NCBI RefSeq assembly: GCF_018882215.1
Contig: NZ_JACVOX010000001.1
Location: 1-64,000 of the forward strand
DNA from: Polynucleobacter sp. AP-Kaivos-20-H2
Lineage (GTDB): Bacteria; Pseudomonadota; Gammaproteobacteria; Burkholderiales; Burkholderiaceae
Direction of reading: 5' to 3'
Length of the DNA stretch: 64,000 nucleotides
Shown here: positions 35,243 to 43,832 of the stretch, in pieces
How positions within the stretch are numbered: position 1 is the first letter of the stretch
How the letters are laid out: each line of letters starts with the position of its first letter
Made by a program: the position numbers and the translations under genes
Notes under the pieces: model-generated
Told to the model about the DNA's origin: nothing
The model's input: the letters and a program-made list of their open reading frames with translations, nothing else
Databases searched by the model: none

Positions 35243-35872
35243 ATGTCGACACTCTCATCCGTACTTTTCACCGAATATCGCAGCCGTGTATTGGGCTTGC
35301 TTCTTCTTCATCCAGAGCGCTCCTACTATTTGCGTGAAATTGCTCGACTCACTACAACTGTGCCAGGCACTCTTAAGCGGGAAATGGATAAGTTGTTAGA
35401 GGTGGGTTTACTTACAGTTCAGAAAGTAGGCAATCAAAATCATTACCAAGCAAATCAAGAGTGTCAAATTTACGTAGACCTCGCCAATGTTTTGCGTAAG
35501 ACAAGTGGCTTAAGTGATGTATTAATTACTGCCTTGTTACCTTTGAGTGAAAAAATACAAAGCGCGTTTGTATTTGGATCAGTTGCGAGTGGAAAGGTAA
35601 ATGCTAAAAGTGACATTGATCTCATGTTCATTGGTGGAGTAAGTTATGCAGAAGTTGTTCTGCTGTTGCATCCCTTGCAAGAGCAATTGGGAAGAGAGAT
35701 TAACCCTAAGGTCTATGCTGCTAAAGAGTGGAGCAGGTTGGTGAAAGATAATGGAGCCTTCATCCATGATGTATTGAGCAAGCCAAAGCTCTTCATTATT
35801 GGGGATGAGCAACAACTCCACACTAATGAGGCCTCAGATCACCCTACAAAATCTAGTCGGAATCAGTCTTGA
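35243..35872 (+). CDS. Winged-helix plus minimal nucleotidyltransferase (MNT) protein
   Basis: A 209-residue protein. Residues of about 10-75 form a winged helix (RVLGLLLLHPERSYYLREIARLTTTVPGTLKREMDKLLEVGLLTVQKVGNQNHYQ), and 100-185 an MNT fold with the Pol-beta motif FVFGSVASGKVNAKSDIDLM (G112, S113, D124, D126). MNT proteins transfer nucleotides, in MntA/HepT modules AMPylating the HEPN toxin. The gene overlaps the HEPN gene by 47 bases, supporting a module with the DNA-binding and antitoxin roles joined in one protein. No frameshift seen. Confidence 0.85.
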   Translation: MSTLSSVLFTEYRSRVLGLLLLHPERSYYLREIARLTTTVPGTLKREMDKLLEVGLLTVQKVGNQNHYQANQECQIYVDLANVLRKTSGLSDVLITALLPLSEKIQSAFVFGSVASGKVNAKSDIDLMFIGGVSYAEVVLLLHPLQEQLGREINPKVYAAKEWSRLVKDNGAFIHDVLSKPKLFIIGDEQQLHTNEASDHPTKSSRNQS

Positions 35873-36257
35873 TTCAATAGAAATCGATCGCTTAATGATT
35901 CGCAGGCTCATTGAAGCTGCGCAGTCGAGTTTGCAAGATGCTAAATTAAAAACCATTAGCAATGAAAGTCGTTTTGATTTAGCTTATAAAGCTATTATGC
36001 AAATGTCCAAAGCAGCATTGCAAGCAAAAGGCTATAGGGTGCTAACTAGTAAGCCAGGACATCATCAGCTCATGTTGCAGGCATTGCCCTTAACTATCGG
36101 TCTGGATAAAACTAGACTCATATTGCTCGATCAGTTGCGCAAGCAAAGAAACGCTATCGATTATTCAGGAGATCTAGTTTCAGATGCATTGACGTCAGAA
36201 GCAATTACGCAGGCAGAAAGTTTATTAACGCTAGTTAAGGATCGTTTCCGAAGCTGA
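35826..36257 (+). CDS. HEPN-domain protein partnered with the MNT protein
   Basis: A 143-residue all-alpha protein of the HEPN type. The N-terminal half has RRLIEAAQSSLQDAKLKTISNESRFDLAYKAIMQMSKAALQAKG, and near the C-terminus is RKQRNAIDYSG (R108-N109...Y113), where the canonical HEPN RNase motif is R-x4-6-H. The His is absent and Tyr takes its place, so RNase activity is uncertain. ATG 35826 is chosen; ATG 35805 or TTG 35799 would add residues of the overlap. It follows the MNT gene and would be toxin or effector in that module. Confidence 0.8.
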   Translation: MRPQITLQNLVGISLDSIEIDRLMIRRLIEAAQSSLQDAKLKTISNESRFDLAYKAIMQMSKAALQAKGYRVLTSKPGHHQLMLQALPLTIGLDKTRLILLDQLRKQRNAIDYSGDLVSDALTSEAITQAESLLTLVKDRFRS

Positions 36258-36360
36258 AGGCAGGGCTGCTTTTGCTAAGAAATTAAAAGAGAATTCAGGG
36301 GAGCGGGGGGGCTAAAAAGCTACAGAAGTAAGCCGGCTTGGTCTTAGGGCATTCCATTGG

Positions 36361-36461
36361 GGAGGGTGGATGAGCCAAACCCCCGGCACTGGCAGAAATT
36401 GGGTTTGGCTGCTTCGTTCCCGACCTGACCAGGTTATCCAACCCACCATGCGGGGAGGCCC
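36361..36461 (-). ncRNA. ffs: 4.5S signal recognition particle RNA
   Basis: On the minus strand the region contains the SRP RNA core: CCTGGTCAGGTCGGGAACGA (36416-36433 area), AGCAGCC, and AGTGCCGGGGGT. The CAGGTC...GGAA tetraloop and the AGCAGCC symmetric loop bind Ffh. The outer ends GGGCCTCCCC and CCACCCTCC pair through the long stem. It directs inner-membrane protein targeting. It lies divergent from dnaX, 36 bases away, the usual beta-proteobacterial position. Ends are approximate. Confidence 0.9.
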
Positions 36462-36496
36462 ATCCGATTCCATTTTAGCTTGTTAGAATGTAAGAC

Positions 36497-38173
36497 ATGA
36501 CAGCATTGGCATTAGCCCGTTCGTGGCGCCCCAAAACCTTCTCTGAATTAGTCGGCCAAGACCATGTGGTTAAGGCCTTAACCCATGCTTTGGATCAGGG
36601 TCGTCTGCACCACGCATGGCTCTTTACGGGTACCCGTGGAGTAGGTAAGACCACAATTGCCCGGATTATGGCTAAGGCCCTCAATTGCACGGGGTCTGAT
36701 GGTTCCGGCAAGATGACTTCAGAGCCTTGCGGAAAATGCCCAGCCTGCATGGAAATCGATGCTGGTCGCTTTGTTGACTATATAGAGATGGATGCTGCAA
36801 GTAATCGTGGCGTTGACGATATTGCTGCCCTCCTAGAAAAGGCAGCTTACGCACCCAGCAATGCGCGTTATAAGGTCTACATGATTGACGAGGTGCATAT
36901 GCTCACCAATCATGCCTTCAATGCCATGCTTAAAACCTTGGAAGAGCCGCCAGAGCACGTCAAATTTATTCTAGCTACTACCGATCCACAAAAGATCCCA
37001 GTTACCATTCTGTCTCGTTGCTTGCAGTTCAACCTCAAGCAAATGCCAGTACCGCTCATTGTTGAACATTTAGAAAAAGTGCTCGCTGCTGAGAAGGTGG
37101 AGTGCGAAGTCAATGCCTTACGTGTTCTCGCCAAGGCGGCTCAAGGTTCAATGCGTGATGCTTTGTCGCTAACCGATCAGGCCATTGCCTATGCGGCTGG
37201 CAGAGTTAGCGAAGAATCTGTACGCGGCATGCTTGGCACATTAGATGATGCTTATCTCATCCGTATTTTAGATTGCTTGATTGCTAAAGATGGTGCAAGC
37301 CTTCTTGCAGTCGCAAACGAAATGGGTGAGCGCAGCATGTCTTTCTCATTGGCGTTGCAAGATCTCTCTAGTCTGTTGCAAAAAATTGCAGCAGCCCAAG
37401 TCGTTCCAGAATCCGTTTTAGAAGATTGGCCAGAAGCAGGCGAGATTTGTCGCTTGGCAGGCCAGCTCACAAAAGAAGAGGCGCAACTCTTCTATCAAAT
37501 CACGATTACAAGTCGTCCAGATTTATCGCTGGCACCGGATGAGCAAACTGGCTTTGCCATGACCCTATTACGTATGTTGGCGTTCCGTCCCGGAGGCAAT
37601 AGCGGCGGAGGAAGTAATTCTTCTCCAGCACCGTCATCTCCATCGGCTACACCAGTCAATACTGCTCGTCCAATAGCGGCCGCTCCTAAAGCGTCTGCAC
37701 CAGCACCTGCTGCTAGAGCAGCTGCGCCTGCCGCTCCAGTGTCTACACCGTCAGCACCAGCTGCACAAATTTCCGTGGCCAGTTCTGCCGAGCGTCCTGA
37801 TTGGCATGCCTTGATGCGTCAGTTACCCGTTAAAGGGATGGTGCAGCAGTTAGCATTTCAGACAGAGTTGCAAGATTGGAATGATTCAGCTTCTGGGGTG
37901 CGTGCAACTATCCTCACGCCGATGCCGCAGTTAGCTTCAGAAGCTTCTGTTGGTCGTTTGGCTGATGCGCTTACAACTCACTTTGGCAAGCCCGTCAAGA
38001 TCGTAATTGAAAAGGGCGAAGTAGAAGGTAAGACAGTGGCTAAGGTAGATGCTCAGATTCATCAAGAGAAAAGAATGAATGCGGAGCAAATGATTGCTGC
38101 CGATCCATTTATTCAGCAATTAGAAAGAGAGTTTGGCGCCAAAGTAGTCGGCGGTTCTGTTAAGCCTCTTTAA
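36497..38173 (+). CDS. dnaX: DNA polymerase III subunit gamma/tau
   Basis: A 558-residue clamp-loader subunit. It has [22 protein letters not shown], Walker [21 protein letters not shown], a zinc motif [31 protein letters not shown], the DEVH-type box [19 protein letters not shown] and sensor 1 [19 protein letters not shown]. The tail after residue ~370 is Ala/Pro-rich linker and a short C-terminal tau domain ([18 protein letters not shown]). The clamp loader places beta on DNA. It starts the dnaX-ybaB-recR unit. No convincing programmed frameshift is seen; the six-A run at 37380-37385 has no shine-dalgarno-like or stem element. Confidence 0.97.
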   Translation: MTALALARSWRPKTFSELVGQDHVVKALTHALDQGRLHHAWLFTGTRGVGKTTIARIMAKALNCTGSDGSGKMTSEPCGKCPACMEIDAGRFVDYIEMDAASNRGVDDIAALLEKAAYAPSNARYKVYMIDEVHMLTNHAFNAMLKTLEEPPEHVKFILATTDPQKIPVTILSRCLQFNLKQMPVPLIVEHLEKVLAAEKVECEVNALRVLAKAAQGSMRDALSLTDQAIAYAAGRVSEESVRGMLGTLDDAYLIRILDCLIAKDGASLLAVANEMGERSMSFSLALQDLSSLLQKIAAAQVVPESVLEDWPEAGEICRLAGQLTKEEAQLFYQITITSRPDLSLAPDEQTGFAMTLLRMLAFRPGGNSGGGSNSSPAPSSPSATPVNTARPIAAAPKASAPAPAARAAAPAAPVSTPSAPAAQISVASSAERPDWHALMRQLPVKGMVQQLAFQTELQDWNDSASGVRATILTPMPQLASEASVGRLADALTTHFGKPVKIVIEKGEVEGKTVAKVDAQIHQEKRMNAEQMIAADPFIQQLEREFGAKVVGGSVKPL

Positions 38174-38225
38174 TTCAATTTCAATATTCATAAATCACAA
38201 TTAATACCACTAAGGAAATAAAGCG

Positions 38226-38549
38226 ATGATGAAAGGTGGACTTGCGGGCCTCATGAAACAGGCTCAGCAGATGCAAGAGAAGATGAAAACTGCGCAAGCC
38301 GAGTTGGCTGCGTTGGAAGTAACTGGCCAAGCTGCCGGTGGCTTAGTAAAAGTAACTGTTTCTGGCAAATACGAACTCAAACGTGTGCAGATAGATCCAG
38401 GTGCTATGGATGATCGTGAGATGTTGGAAGATCTCATCGTGACTGCTTACACAGAAGCATTCAAACAAGTGGAAGCGGCAAGTGCCCAGATGATGTCTGG
38501 CGCCACTGCTGGTATGCCAATGCCCCCAGGCTTTAAGTTGCCGTTCTAA
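38226..38549 (+). CDS. ybaB: YbaB/EbfC nucleoid-associated protein
   Basis: A 107-residue member: MMKGGLAGLMKQAQQMQEKMKTAQAELAALEVTGQAAGGLVKVTVSGKYELKRVQID and DREMLEDLIVTAYTEAFKQVEAASAQMM. YbaB/EbfC dimerises and binds DNA, compacting it and affecting gene expression. Between dnaX and recR, the common gene order. ATG 38226 with ATG 38229 as alternative. Confidence 0.96.
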   Translation: MMKGGLAGLMKQAQQMQEKMKTAQAELAALEVTGQAAGGLVKVTVSGKYELKRVQIDPGAMDDREMLEDLIVTAYTEAFKQVEAASAQMMSGATAGMPMPPGFKLPF

Positions 38550-38582
38550 TTCAATCTTTCTAAATACGAACCTGAATCTTTA

Positions 38583-39197
38583 ATGGCGCGCATAGAAGCA
38601 CCTCAAGATGCACTCGGTCGATTGATCGAGGCATTACGCGTTCTCCCTGGGGTAGGACCCAAGTCAGCGCAGCGCATGGCGTTCTATTTATTACAGCATG
38701 ACCGTAATGGTGCGGCAGTACTCGCTCAATCATTGGGTGAGGCAGTTGAAACAGTAGGACACTGCGCGCGTTGCAATACCTTTTCAGAGACGCAGGTTTG
38801 TAGTACTTGTTCCGATGGCCGCCGTGATCCTTCGTTGCTTTGCATAGTAGAAACTCCTGCCGACCAAGTTATGGTGGAGCAGACGCTCAGTTTCAAAGGT
38901 AATTACTTTGTATTGATGGGTCGCCTCTCACCACTCGATGGTATGGGCCCAAATGAAATCGGCTTTGATCGCTTGCTCAAGCGTATTGAAGCTCCCGATA
39001 CTGGTGTATCGATTCGTGAAGTGGTCTTGGCTACGAATTTCACTAGTGAAGGTGAGGCCACTGCTCATTACATCGGTGAAGTACTCAAAGCTAAAGGCAT
39101 CAAGGTCACTCGAATCGCAAGGGGCATTCCAGTGGGTGGCGAGCTTGAGTATGTGGATGCTGGCACTTTGGCTCGCGCCTTAATGGATCGCCGCTAA
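38583..39197 (+). CDS. recR: Recombination mediator RecR
   Basis: A 204-residue RecR with the helix-hairpin-helix [17 protein letters not shown], the zinc finger [16 protein letters not shown] and the Toprim domain ([35 protein letters not shown]). With RecFO it loads RecA at gaps. Third gene of the dnaX unit. ATG 38583, 33 bases after ybaB. Confidence 0.97.
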   Translation: MARIEAPQDALGRLIEALRVLPGVGPKSAQRMAFYLLQHDRNGAAVLAQSLGEAVETVGHCARCNTFSETQVCSTCSDGRRDPSLLCIVETPADQVMVEQTLSFKGNYFVLMGRLSPLDGMGPNEIGFDRLLKRIEAPDTGVSIREVVLATNFTSEGEATAHYIGEVLKAKGIKVTRIARGIPVGGELEYVDAGTLARALMDRR

Positions 39198-39444
39198 TTC
39201 TTCTTCGTTCCGGGTGGTGAGTTGTTTTCAGGGCACACCCAAAGACTAATTCGAGCCCAATCTATCAGTGATTGATCCTCGATCTGTCATCTCTAGGACA
39301 TAAAGACTAGGTAAATTGCCTCTTTTTGGGGATAATTTGGGCTGCACCACCCTTGGGCTTCAATCCCAGGCCGTGAGAGCACAGATTTTTCCTTCAATCT
39401 GTTGCCATAACCACTAGGTTTAGCAACCTCATCAGAAATCGTGA

Positions 39445-40860
39445 ATGACCCGCAAGCTTTTGCTCATTCTCTTGTTAAGTTTTGTCACTGCTTCTGTGTA
39501 TGCACAGCGGGCAGGGTCAGGTGCCGACCAAGTTGCGAGTTTTGCAGAAGCAATTCAGGGATTGCCAACAGAAGGTGAGATCCTAGGGTTGCCTGTAAAC
39601 GTACACGGTCAAACTACCTATATTAATCAGCGCTACAACGCATTCAATTCCCCTTATCAGGGGCAAAACAGTTTGCTACCCGATAAGTCGATGAGTTATA
39701 CCTGGTCGGGGACGCTATTTTTTGGTGCACGTGTCGCCTCTGATACTGATATTTATTTCAATCCTGAAGTAGTTTCTGGGGTGCCTTTTTCTGGATTGAC
39801 AGGTTTAGGTGGTCCTACCAATGGCGAGGCAACTCGCGCACAAGGTGCACAAGCCCACTTTTATTCTGCTCGCGCATTCTTGCGTCAAACGATTAACCAA
39901 GAGGGCGGTAAGGTCGAGTTAGAAAATGATGCCAACCAGATTGGTCAAACAGTCAGCAGCAATCGATTTGTGATTACTGCAGGACAGTTTTCTACATTAG
40001 ATATTTTTGATGACAGTAGGTACGCTAAAGATCCCCGCGTGCAATTTATGAACTGGGGCAATATGACTTACCTATCTTATGACTACGCAGCCGATGCGCG
40101 CGGCTATAGCTGGGGCTTGGCGGGTGAGTGGTATCGTGATAATTGGGTCTTTAGAGCCTCACGCATGCTAGCTCCAAAAGACCCAAACGGGCGCGATCTG
40201 AACTGGCAAATTTTTAATTCTTACGGTGATCAGATTGAGGTAGAGCGTCAGCATAGTATTGGCAGCTTACCGGGTAAGGTCAGTGTCCTAGGTTACCGTA
40301 ATCGCATGGTTATGGCACGATTTACTGACGCTACTAATTATTTGTTGGTGAATAATGCTCAGGGCACTCAAGCTATTGTCAATGTTCGCAATAGCGCTCA
40401 AGTCAAAACCGGTATTGGTTTAAATGCTGAACAAGCCTTGACCAAGGACATGGGTATATACATGCGGGCATTCACATCCGATGGCCATACAGAAACTATG
40501 GCTTTTGCAGAGGCCGACAGCTCTTTATCTGTTGGTATGGGGATTAATGGTGAGCGCTGGGGTAGGGCCAAAGATACGATAGGCCTATCTGCGATGCTCA
40601 ATGGCATTTCATCTAATCGAAGAGCCTATTTACAAGCAGGAGGAATTTCCAATTTCATTGGTGACACCCCTTATCCTTACGCAGGTCCAAGTCAGTCTAT
40701 TAGTTATAAGCCTGAACAAATTAGTGAGGTGTACTACAACGCTTTGGTGATTCAAAATGTCCTCTTGGGTCTCAACTATCAGCACATCATGAACCCAGCC
40801 TACAATGCTGCTCGCGGTCCTGTAAATGTTGTGTCTTTTAGGATTCATGCCGAGTTCTAA
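39445..40860 (+). CDS. OprB-like carbohydrate-selective porin
   Basis: A 471-residue outer-membrane protein with a signal peptide (cleavage at VYAQ) and alternating beta strands ending in FRIHAEF. The characteristic block FVITAGQFSTLDIFDDSRYAKDPRVQFMNWGN...YDYAADARGYSWGLAGEW is that of OprB-type carbohydrate porins. It allows sugars through the outer membrane. It stands alone between recR and the efflux operon; no sugar genes are adjacent, so the sugar is unknown. Confidence 0.87.
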   Translation: MTRKLLLILLLSFVTASVYAQRAGSGADQVASFAEAIQGLPTEGEILGLPVNVHGQTTYINQRYNAFNSPYQGQNSLLPDKSMSYTWSGTLFFGARVASDTDIYFNPEVVSGVPFSGLTGLGGPTNGEATRAQGAQAHFYSARAFLRQTINQEGGKVELENDANQIGQTVSSNRFVITAGQFSTLDIFDDSRYAKDPRVQFMNWGNMTYLSYDYAADARGYSWGLAGEWYRDNWVFRASRMLAPKDPNGRDLNWQIFNSYGDQIEVERQHSIGSLPGKVSVLGYRNRMVMARFTDATNYLLVNNAQGTQAIVNVRNSAQVKTGIGLNAEQALTKDMGIYMRAFTSDGHTETMAFAEADSSLSVGMGINGERWGRAKDTIGLSAMLNGISSNRRAYLQAGGISNFIGDTPYPYAGPSQSISYKPEQISEVYYNALVIQNVLLGLNYQHIMNPAYNAARGPVNVVSFRIHAEF

Positions 40861-40961
40861 GAATTTTTAGACTCGATCCATAATTATTATCTTTAGAATC
40901 AATAACATAGAGAATTTTAATAATTCGACTTTTATCCTTTATCCCCTATAATCCTTAAAAC

Positions 40962-41004
40962 CTCCAGAATCGCGTTTAAATTTGGTCGAAATCTGCATCT
41001 GGAG
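40962..41004 (+). promoter_or_regulatory. Inverted repeat upstream of the RND efflux operon
   Basis: CTCCAGA (40962-40968) and TCTGGAG (40998-41004) are perfect 7-base inverted arms 29 bases apart, about 40 bases before the TTG start of the TolC-like gene. It could be an operator or a leader hairpin. Function is not shown. Confidence 0.4.
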
Positions 41005-41045
41005 CTATAAAAACAGCATTTTTATTGATTTAGAGGCTGCCGCAT

Positions 41046-42563
41046 TTGTTAATCCTTACACGCAAAATTAGCGCATTCAATGCTGCTCACTGCATCACTT
41101 CCTTGGTAGTTGCGACTTTTGCTTGCTCTGTGTTTGCGCAGTCCGCTACCAATGACATCACGCCGGCAAGTGTCAGCGTGCAAACAGGTGATACATCTTT
41201 AACTGCGCCTCCCTCAATTAGTGCTCAGCTGAGTGCTAAGGATAAGTCCTCAAAGGCTACGGAACTATTTGCACCAGTTACCAAACAAAATACCCCAAAG
41301 ATTTATGTCAACAACGCATCAACTGGCTCATCAGAAATGGATTTACGCCAACTTTGGAGTGAGCTCAAACTCAATAATCCCCAGCTTGGCGCATTGCGTG
41401 AATCGTATTTATCGGCGAAAGCAACTGTGCCTCAAATTGCAGCACCAGCTAATCCACAGGTTGGTCTAGTGTGGTCCGGTATGCCGGCTAACTCCCCATT
41501 TGCATTAGGTGGTGCTAATGCACCATCTCAGCAATACCCCGGTGGAATTAGTAGTAATAACTCAATTTCGATTGCTCAGCCATTTCAGTTTCCAGGTAAA
41601 AAGAGTTTAGCTGCTGATATTGCCGATACCAATGCAGAGGCATTGCTGGCTCAATCTGAGGCAGCCTATTTGCAGTTAGGTGCACAGTTATCTACGCTGT
41701 ATTACAGCGCGCTTGCTGCACAAAAGCAGTTGCAAGTGCTAAAAGAGTCGGTGATTCGTTTGGAGATGATTAAGAATGTTGCGAAGGCTCGCTATGCGAA
41801 TAATGCTGCTGCTTATGTTGAGTATTTAAATGCTCAAGTTGCTCAAAGTTCTGCAGAAGCAGATCAATTTAATTTAGAGCGCCAGCTACAAGTAGCGTTA
41901 AACAACATTAATACTTTAGTGGGGCGCCACTCACGTGAAAAGCTTGTTCTCAAAGGCGATGTCCGCCGTTCGATGAATGCAATGCCAACCTTGATAGAGT
42001 TAGAGGATTACGCCGAATCTAGTCACCCAAGTCTAAAAGGATCTGCCCTCCAATTGGAGGCCGCTCGCAAAGGGGTGACCTTGGCGAAGAAGGCCTACTT
42101 GCCAGATTTCCAGGTGATTGGTTCTTCCTATACCCCACGCGGACCATTTTCAGCCAATAATGGTGCCTTGTTTTACCAGTTAGAGTTAGACCTCATTATT
42201 CCTTTGTACTTTTTTACCAAGGAGAAATACGGGGTGGAACAAGCGATCCGCAATCAAGCTTCTGCTGAGGCAAGCGATATTTCTAATCGTCAACAGATCG
42301 TGCTGGCTGTGAACTCAGCTTACGCTTCTTATGAGCAAGCCAGAACTGCGGCAAACTTTCTCAGGGATAGGCAAGTACCTCAGGCTGATGCAGCATACAA
42401 GGTCGGATTAACTCAGTATTCCAATAATGGCCAAGGGTTCAATGATTTGTTAACAGCACAAACGCAATTACGCGGCTTGGAAATTCAGCTGGCTCTCGCG
42501 GAGAGTAATTTATTGCAAGCGCAAGCTGTTTTATTGGCTACGGCCGGTAAAGAACCTTTTTAA
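41046..42563 (+). CDS. TolC/CusC-like outer-membrane efflux protein
   Basis: A 505-residue outer-membrane factor with a signal peptide ending at SVFAQ, an unusually long linker (~70 residues) and two OEP repeats: LKLNNPQLGALRESYLSAKATVPQIAAPANPQVGLVWSG and the second half LIELEDYAESSHPSLKGSALQLEAARKGVTLAKKAYLPDFQV. It forms the trimeric channel of the tripartite RND pump encoded downstream. The start is TTG at 41046, the only start codon near a full signal peptide, with GAGG 9 bases upstream. The 185 bases upstream hold the inverted repeat. Confidence 0.87.
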   Translation: MLILTRKISAFNAAHCITSLVVATFACSVFAQSATNDITPASVSVQTGDTSLTAPPSISAQLSAKDKSSKATELFAPVTKQNTPKIYVNNASTGSSEMDLRQLWSELKLNNPQLGALRESYLSAKATVPQIAAPANPQVGLVWSGMPANSPFALGGANAPSQQYPGGISSNNSISIAQPFQFPGKKSLAADIADTNAEALLAQSEAAYLQLGAQLSTLYYSALAAQKQLQVLKESVIRLEMIKNVAKARYANNAAAYVEYLNAQVAQSSAEADQFNLERQLQVALNNINTLVGRHSREKLVLKGDVRRSMNAMPTLIELEDYAESSHPSLKGSALQLEAARKGVTLAKKAYLPDFQVIGSSYTPRGPFSANNGALFYQLELDLIIPLYFFTKEKYGVEQAIRNQASAEASDISNRQQIVLAVNSAYASYEQARTAANFLRDRQVPQADAAYKVGLTQYSNNGQGFNDLLTAQTQLRGLEIQLALAESNLLQAQAVLLATAGKEPF

Positions 42564-42572
42564 GGAGTTGTT

Positions 42573-43832
42573 TTGAAGCATAAACTGATTGCCATTTACC
42601 AGCGAGCCCTTGCAGAAGCGCATAAGCTAAAGCATCAATTTGTAGCGCGCATTGATGCGAATACAAATAATATCCATCGCTCCTATTGGGCGCTACCACC
42701 GGAGACGCGCGCTCGACTGCGTTTAGTGATCATTTGTATTTCAATTTTGATGCTGGGCATTGTGATAGGGCTATTTGTTAATGTGAACCGTCCAGTCAAG
42801 CTTGAAAAAAATGATAAGTCATTAAAGGTAGAGTCGTCTGGTGCGATGGAGTTAAAGCTCCCAGGTCTCAATTTAAATCCAGATGTTTATGTATTTACCG
42901 AGGCCATTAAATCGGATGTTCCAGTTGAGTTAGCGATGCCTGGTCGTTTGACGTTTAATGCTGAAAAATCGAAAGTGCTCTCGGCTCGAGCTGCTGGACG
43001 GGTTGAGCGGATTGACGCCTTTGATGGTGCGCAAGTAAAAGTGGGCTCTCCTGTTTTGGAGATGTATAGCCCAGATTTCATTTCTGCTCAGCAAGAATAT
43101 CTACTGTCCTCTAAGACTACGAAGATTCTAGAGGGTAATAAAGCGATGGGTGATTTATTGTCGGATTCTCGTATTACACAAGAGGCTGCTGCCAACCGCA
43201 TTCGTAATTTAGGTGCCGGTGATGGCGACATTCATTTCCTAGAAAAGACTGGTAAAACGCAAACCAACTTAGTGGTGCGATCACCAATTGATGGCGTGGT
43301 AGTGAAGCGTGCAGTAGAGCCTGGTGCTTTTGCCAACATTGGCGATGTTTTGGCCACCTTGGCGGATCCGAAGGCCTTATGGTTCTTGGGTAATGTATAC
43401 GAGCAAGATATTGCCAAGATTCAAAAAGGTCAAACCATTATTTTGCGTACTGAAGCCTATCCAGACAAAGTATTCACTGCTAAAACTAATTTTATTGCGC
43501 CCACTATTGATCCGGATACCAGGGCCTTAGTGATTCGTTGTGATGTTGATAATTCCGATGGTTTATTGCGTCCGGATATGTTTGCTTCAGGCAAGCTACA
43601 GGTTGGCTCATCGCAGGCTGTCGTTTTGCCACAGACTGCTATTGTGCGGGTTCGCGAGATGCGTTATGTCATTATCAGAACGGCCCCGGATACTTTTAGA
43701 CGTTTTGTGGTGAAAGGTTTCGATCTTGATGGCAAACAATTTGCGGTGACCGAAGGTGTTGAGCCTGGTATGCAAGTATTAACGGATGGCGCGGTCTTGT
43801 TAAATGATCGTTTTGCGAAGCAGGAGGAGTAA
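42573..43832 (+). CDS. RND efflux periplasmic adaptor subunit (CusB/CzcB-like)
   Basis: A 419-residue membrane-fusion protein. An N-terminal membrane anchor lies at about 49-69 (RLVIICISILMLGIVIGLFV). The adaptor core has ELAMPGRLTFNAEKSKVLSARAAGRVERIDAFDGAQVKVGSPVLEMYSPDF and VVRSPIDGVVVKRAVEPGAFANIGDVLATLADP. It links the inner-membrane pump to the channel. The start is TTG 42573, confirmed by AAGGAG 5 bases upstream; it follows the TolC-like gene by 9 bases. Confidence 0.9.
   Translation: MKHKLIAIYQRALAEAHKLKHQFVARIDANTNNIHRSYWALPPETRARLRLVIICISILMLGIVIGLFVNVNRPVKLEKNDKSLKVESSGAMELKLPGLNLNPDVYVFTEAIKSDVPVELAMPGRLTFNAEKSKVLSARAAGRVERIDAFDGAQVKVGSPVLEMYSPDFISAQQEYLLSSKTTKILEGNKAMGDLLSDSRITQEAAANRIRNLGAGDGDIHFLEKTGKTQTNLVVRSPIDGVVVKRAVEPGAFANIGDVLATLADPKALWFLGNVYEQDIAKIQKGQTIILRTEAYPDKVFTAKTNFIAPTIDPDTRALVIRCDVDNSDGLLRPDMFASGKLQVGSSQAVVLPQTAIVRVREMRYVIIRTAPDTFRRFVVKGFDLDGKQFAVTEGVEPGMQVLTDGAVLLNDRFAKQEE

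Noticed and set aside
25499..36257. Prophage or integrative element
   Set aside because: No integrase, structural or packaging genes and no flanking direct repeats were seen, despite several toxin-antitoxin pairs.
37380..37385. Run of six A in dnaX as a programmed frameshift site
   Set aside because: The heptamer is not the known A-AAA-AAG type, and I see no upstream ribosome-like pairing or downstream stem.
39198..39444. Terminator or gene after recR
   Set aside because: Only weak GGGTG/CACCC complementarity without a T run, and no open frame with a ribosome site.
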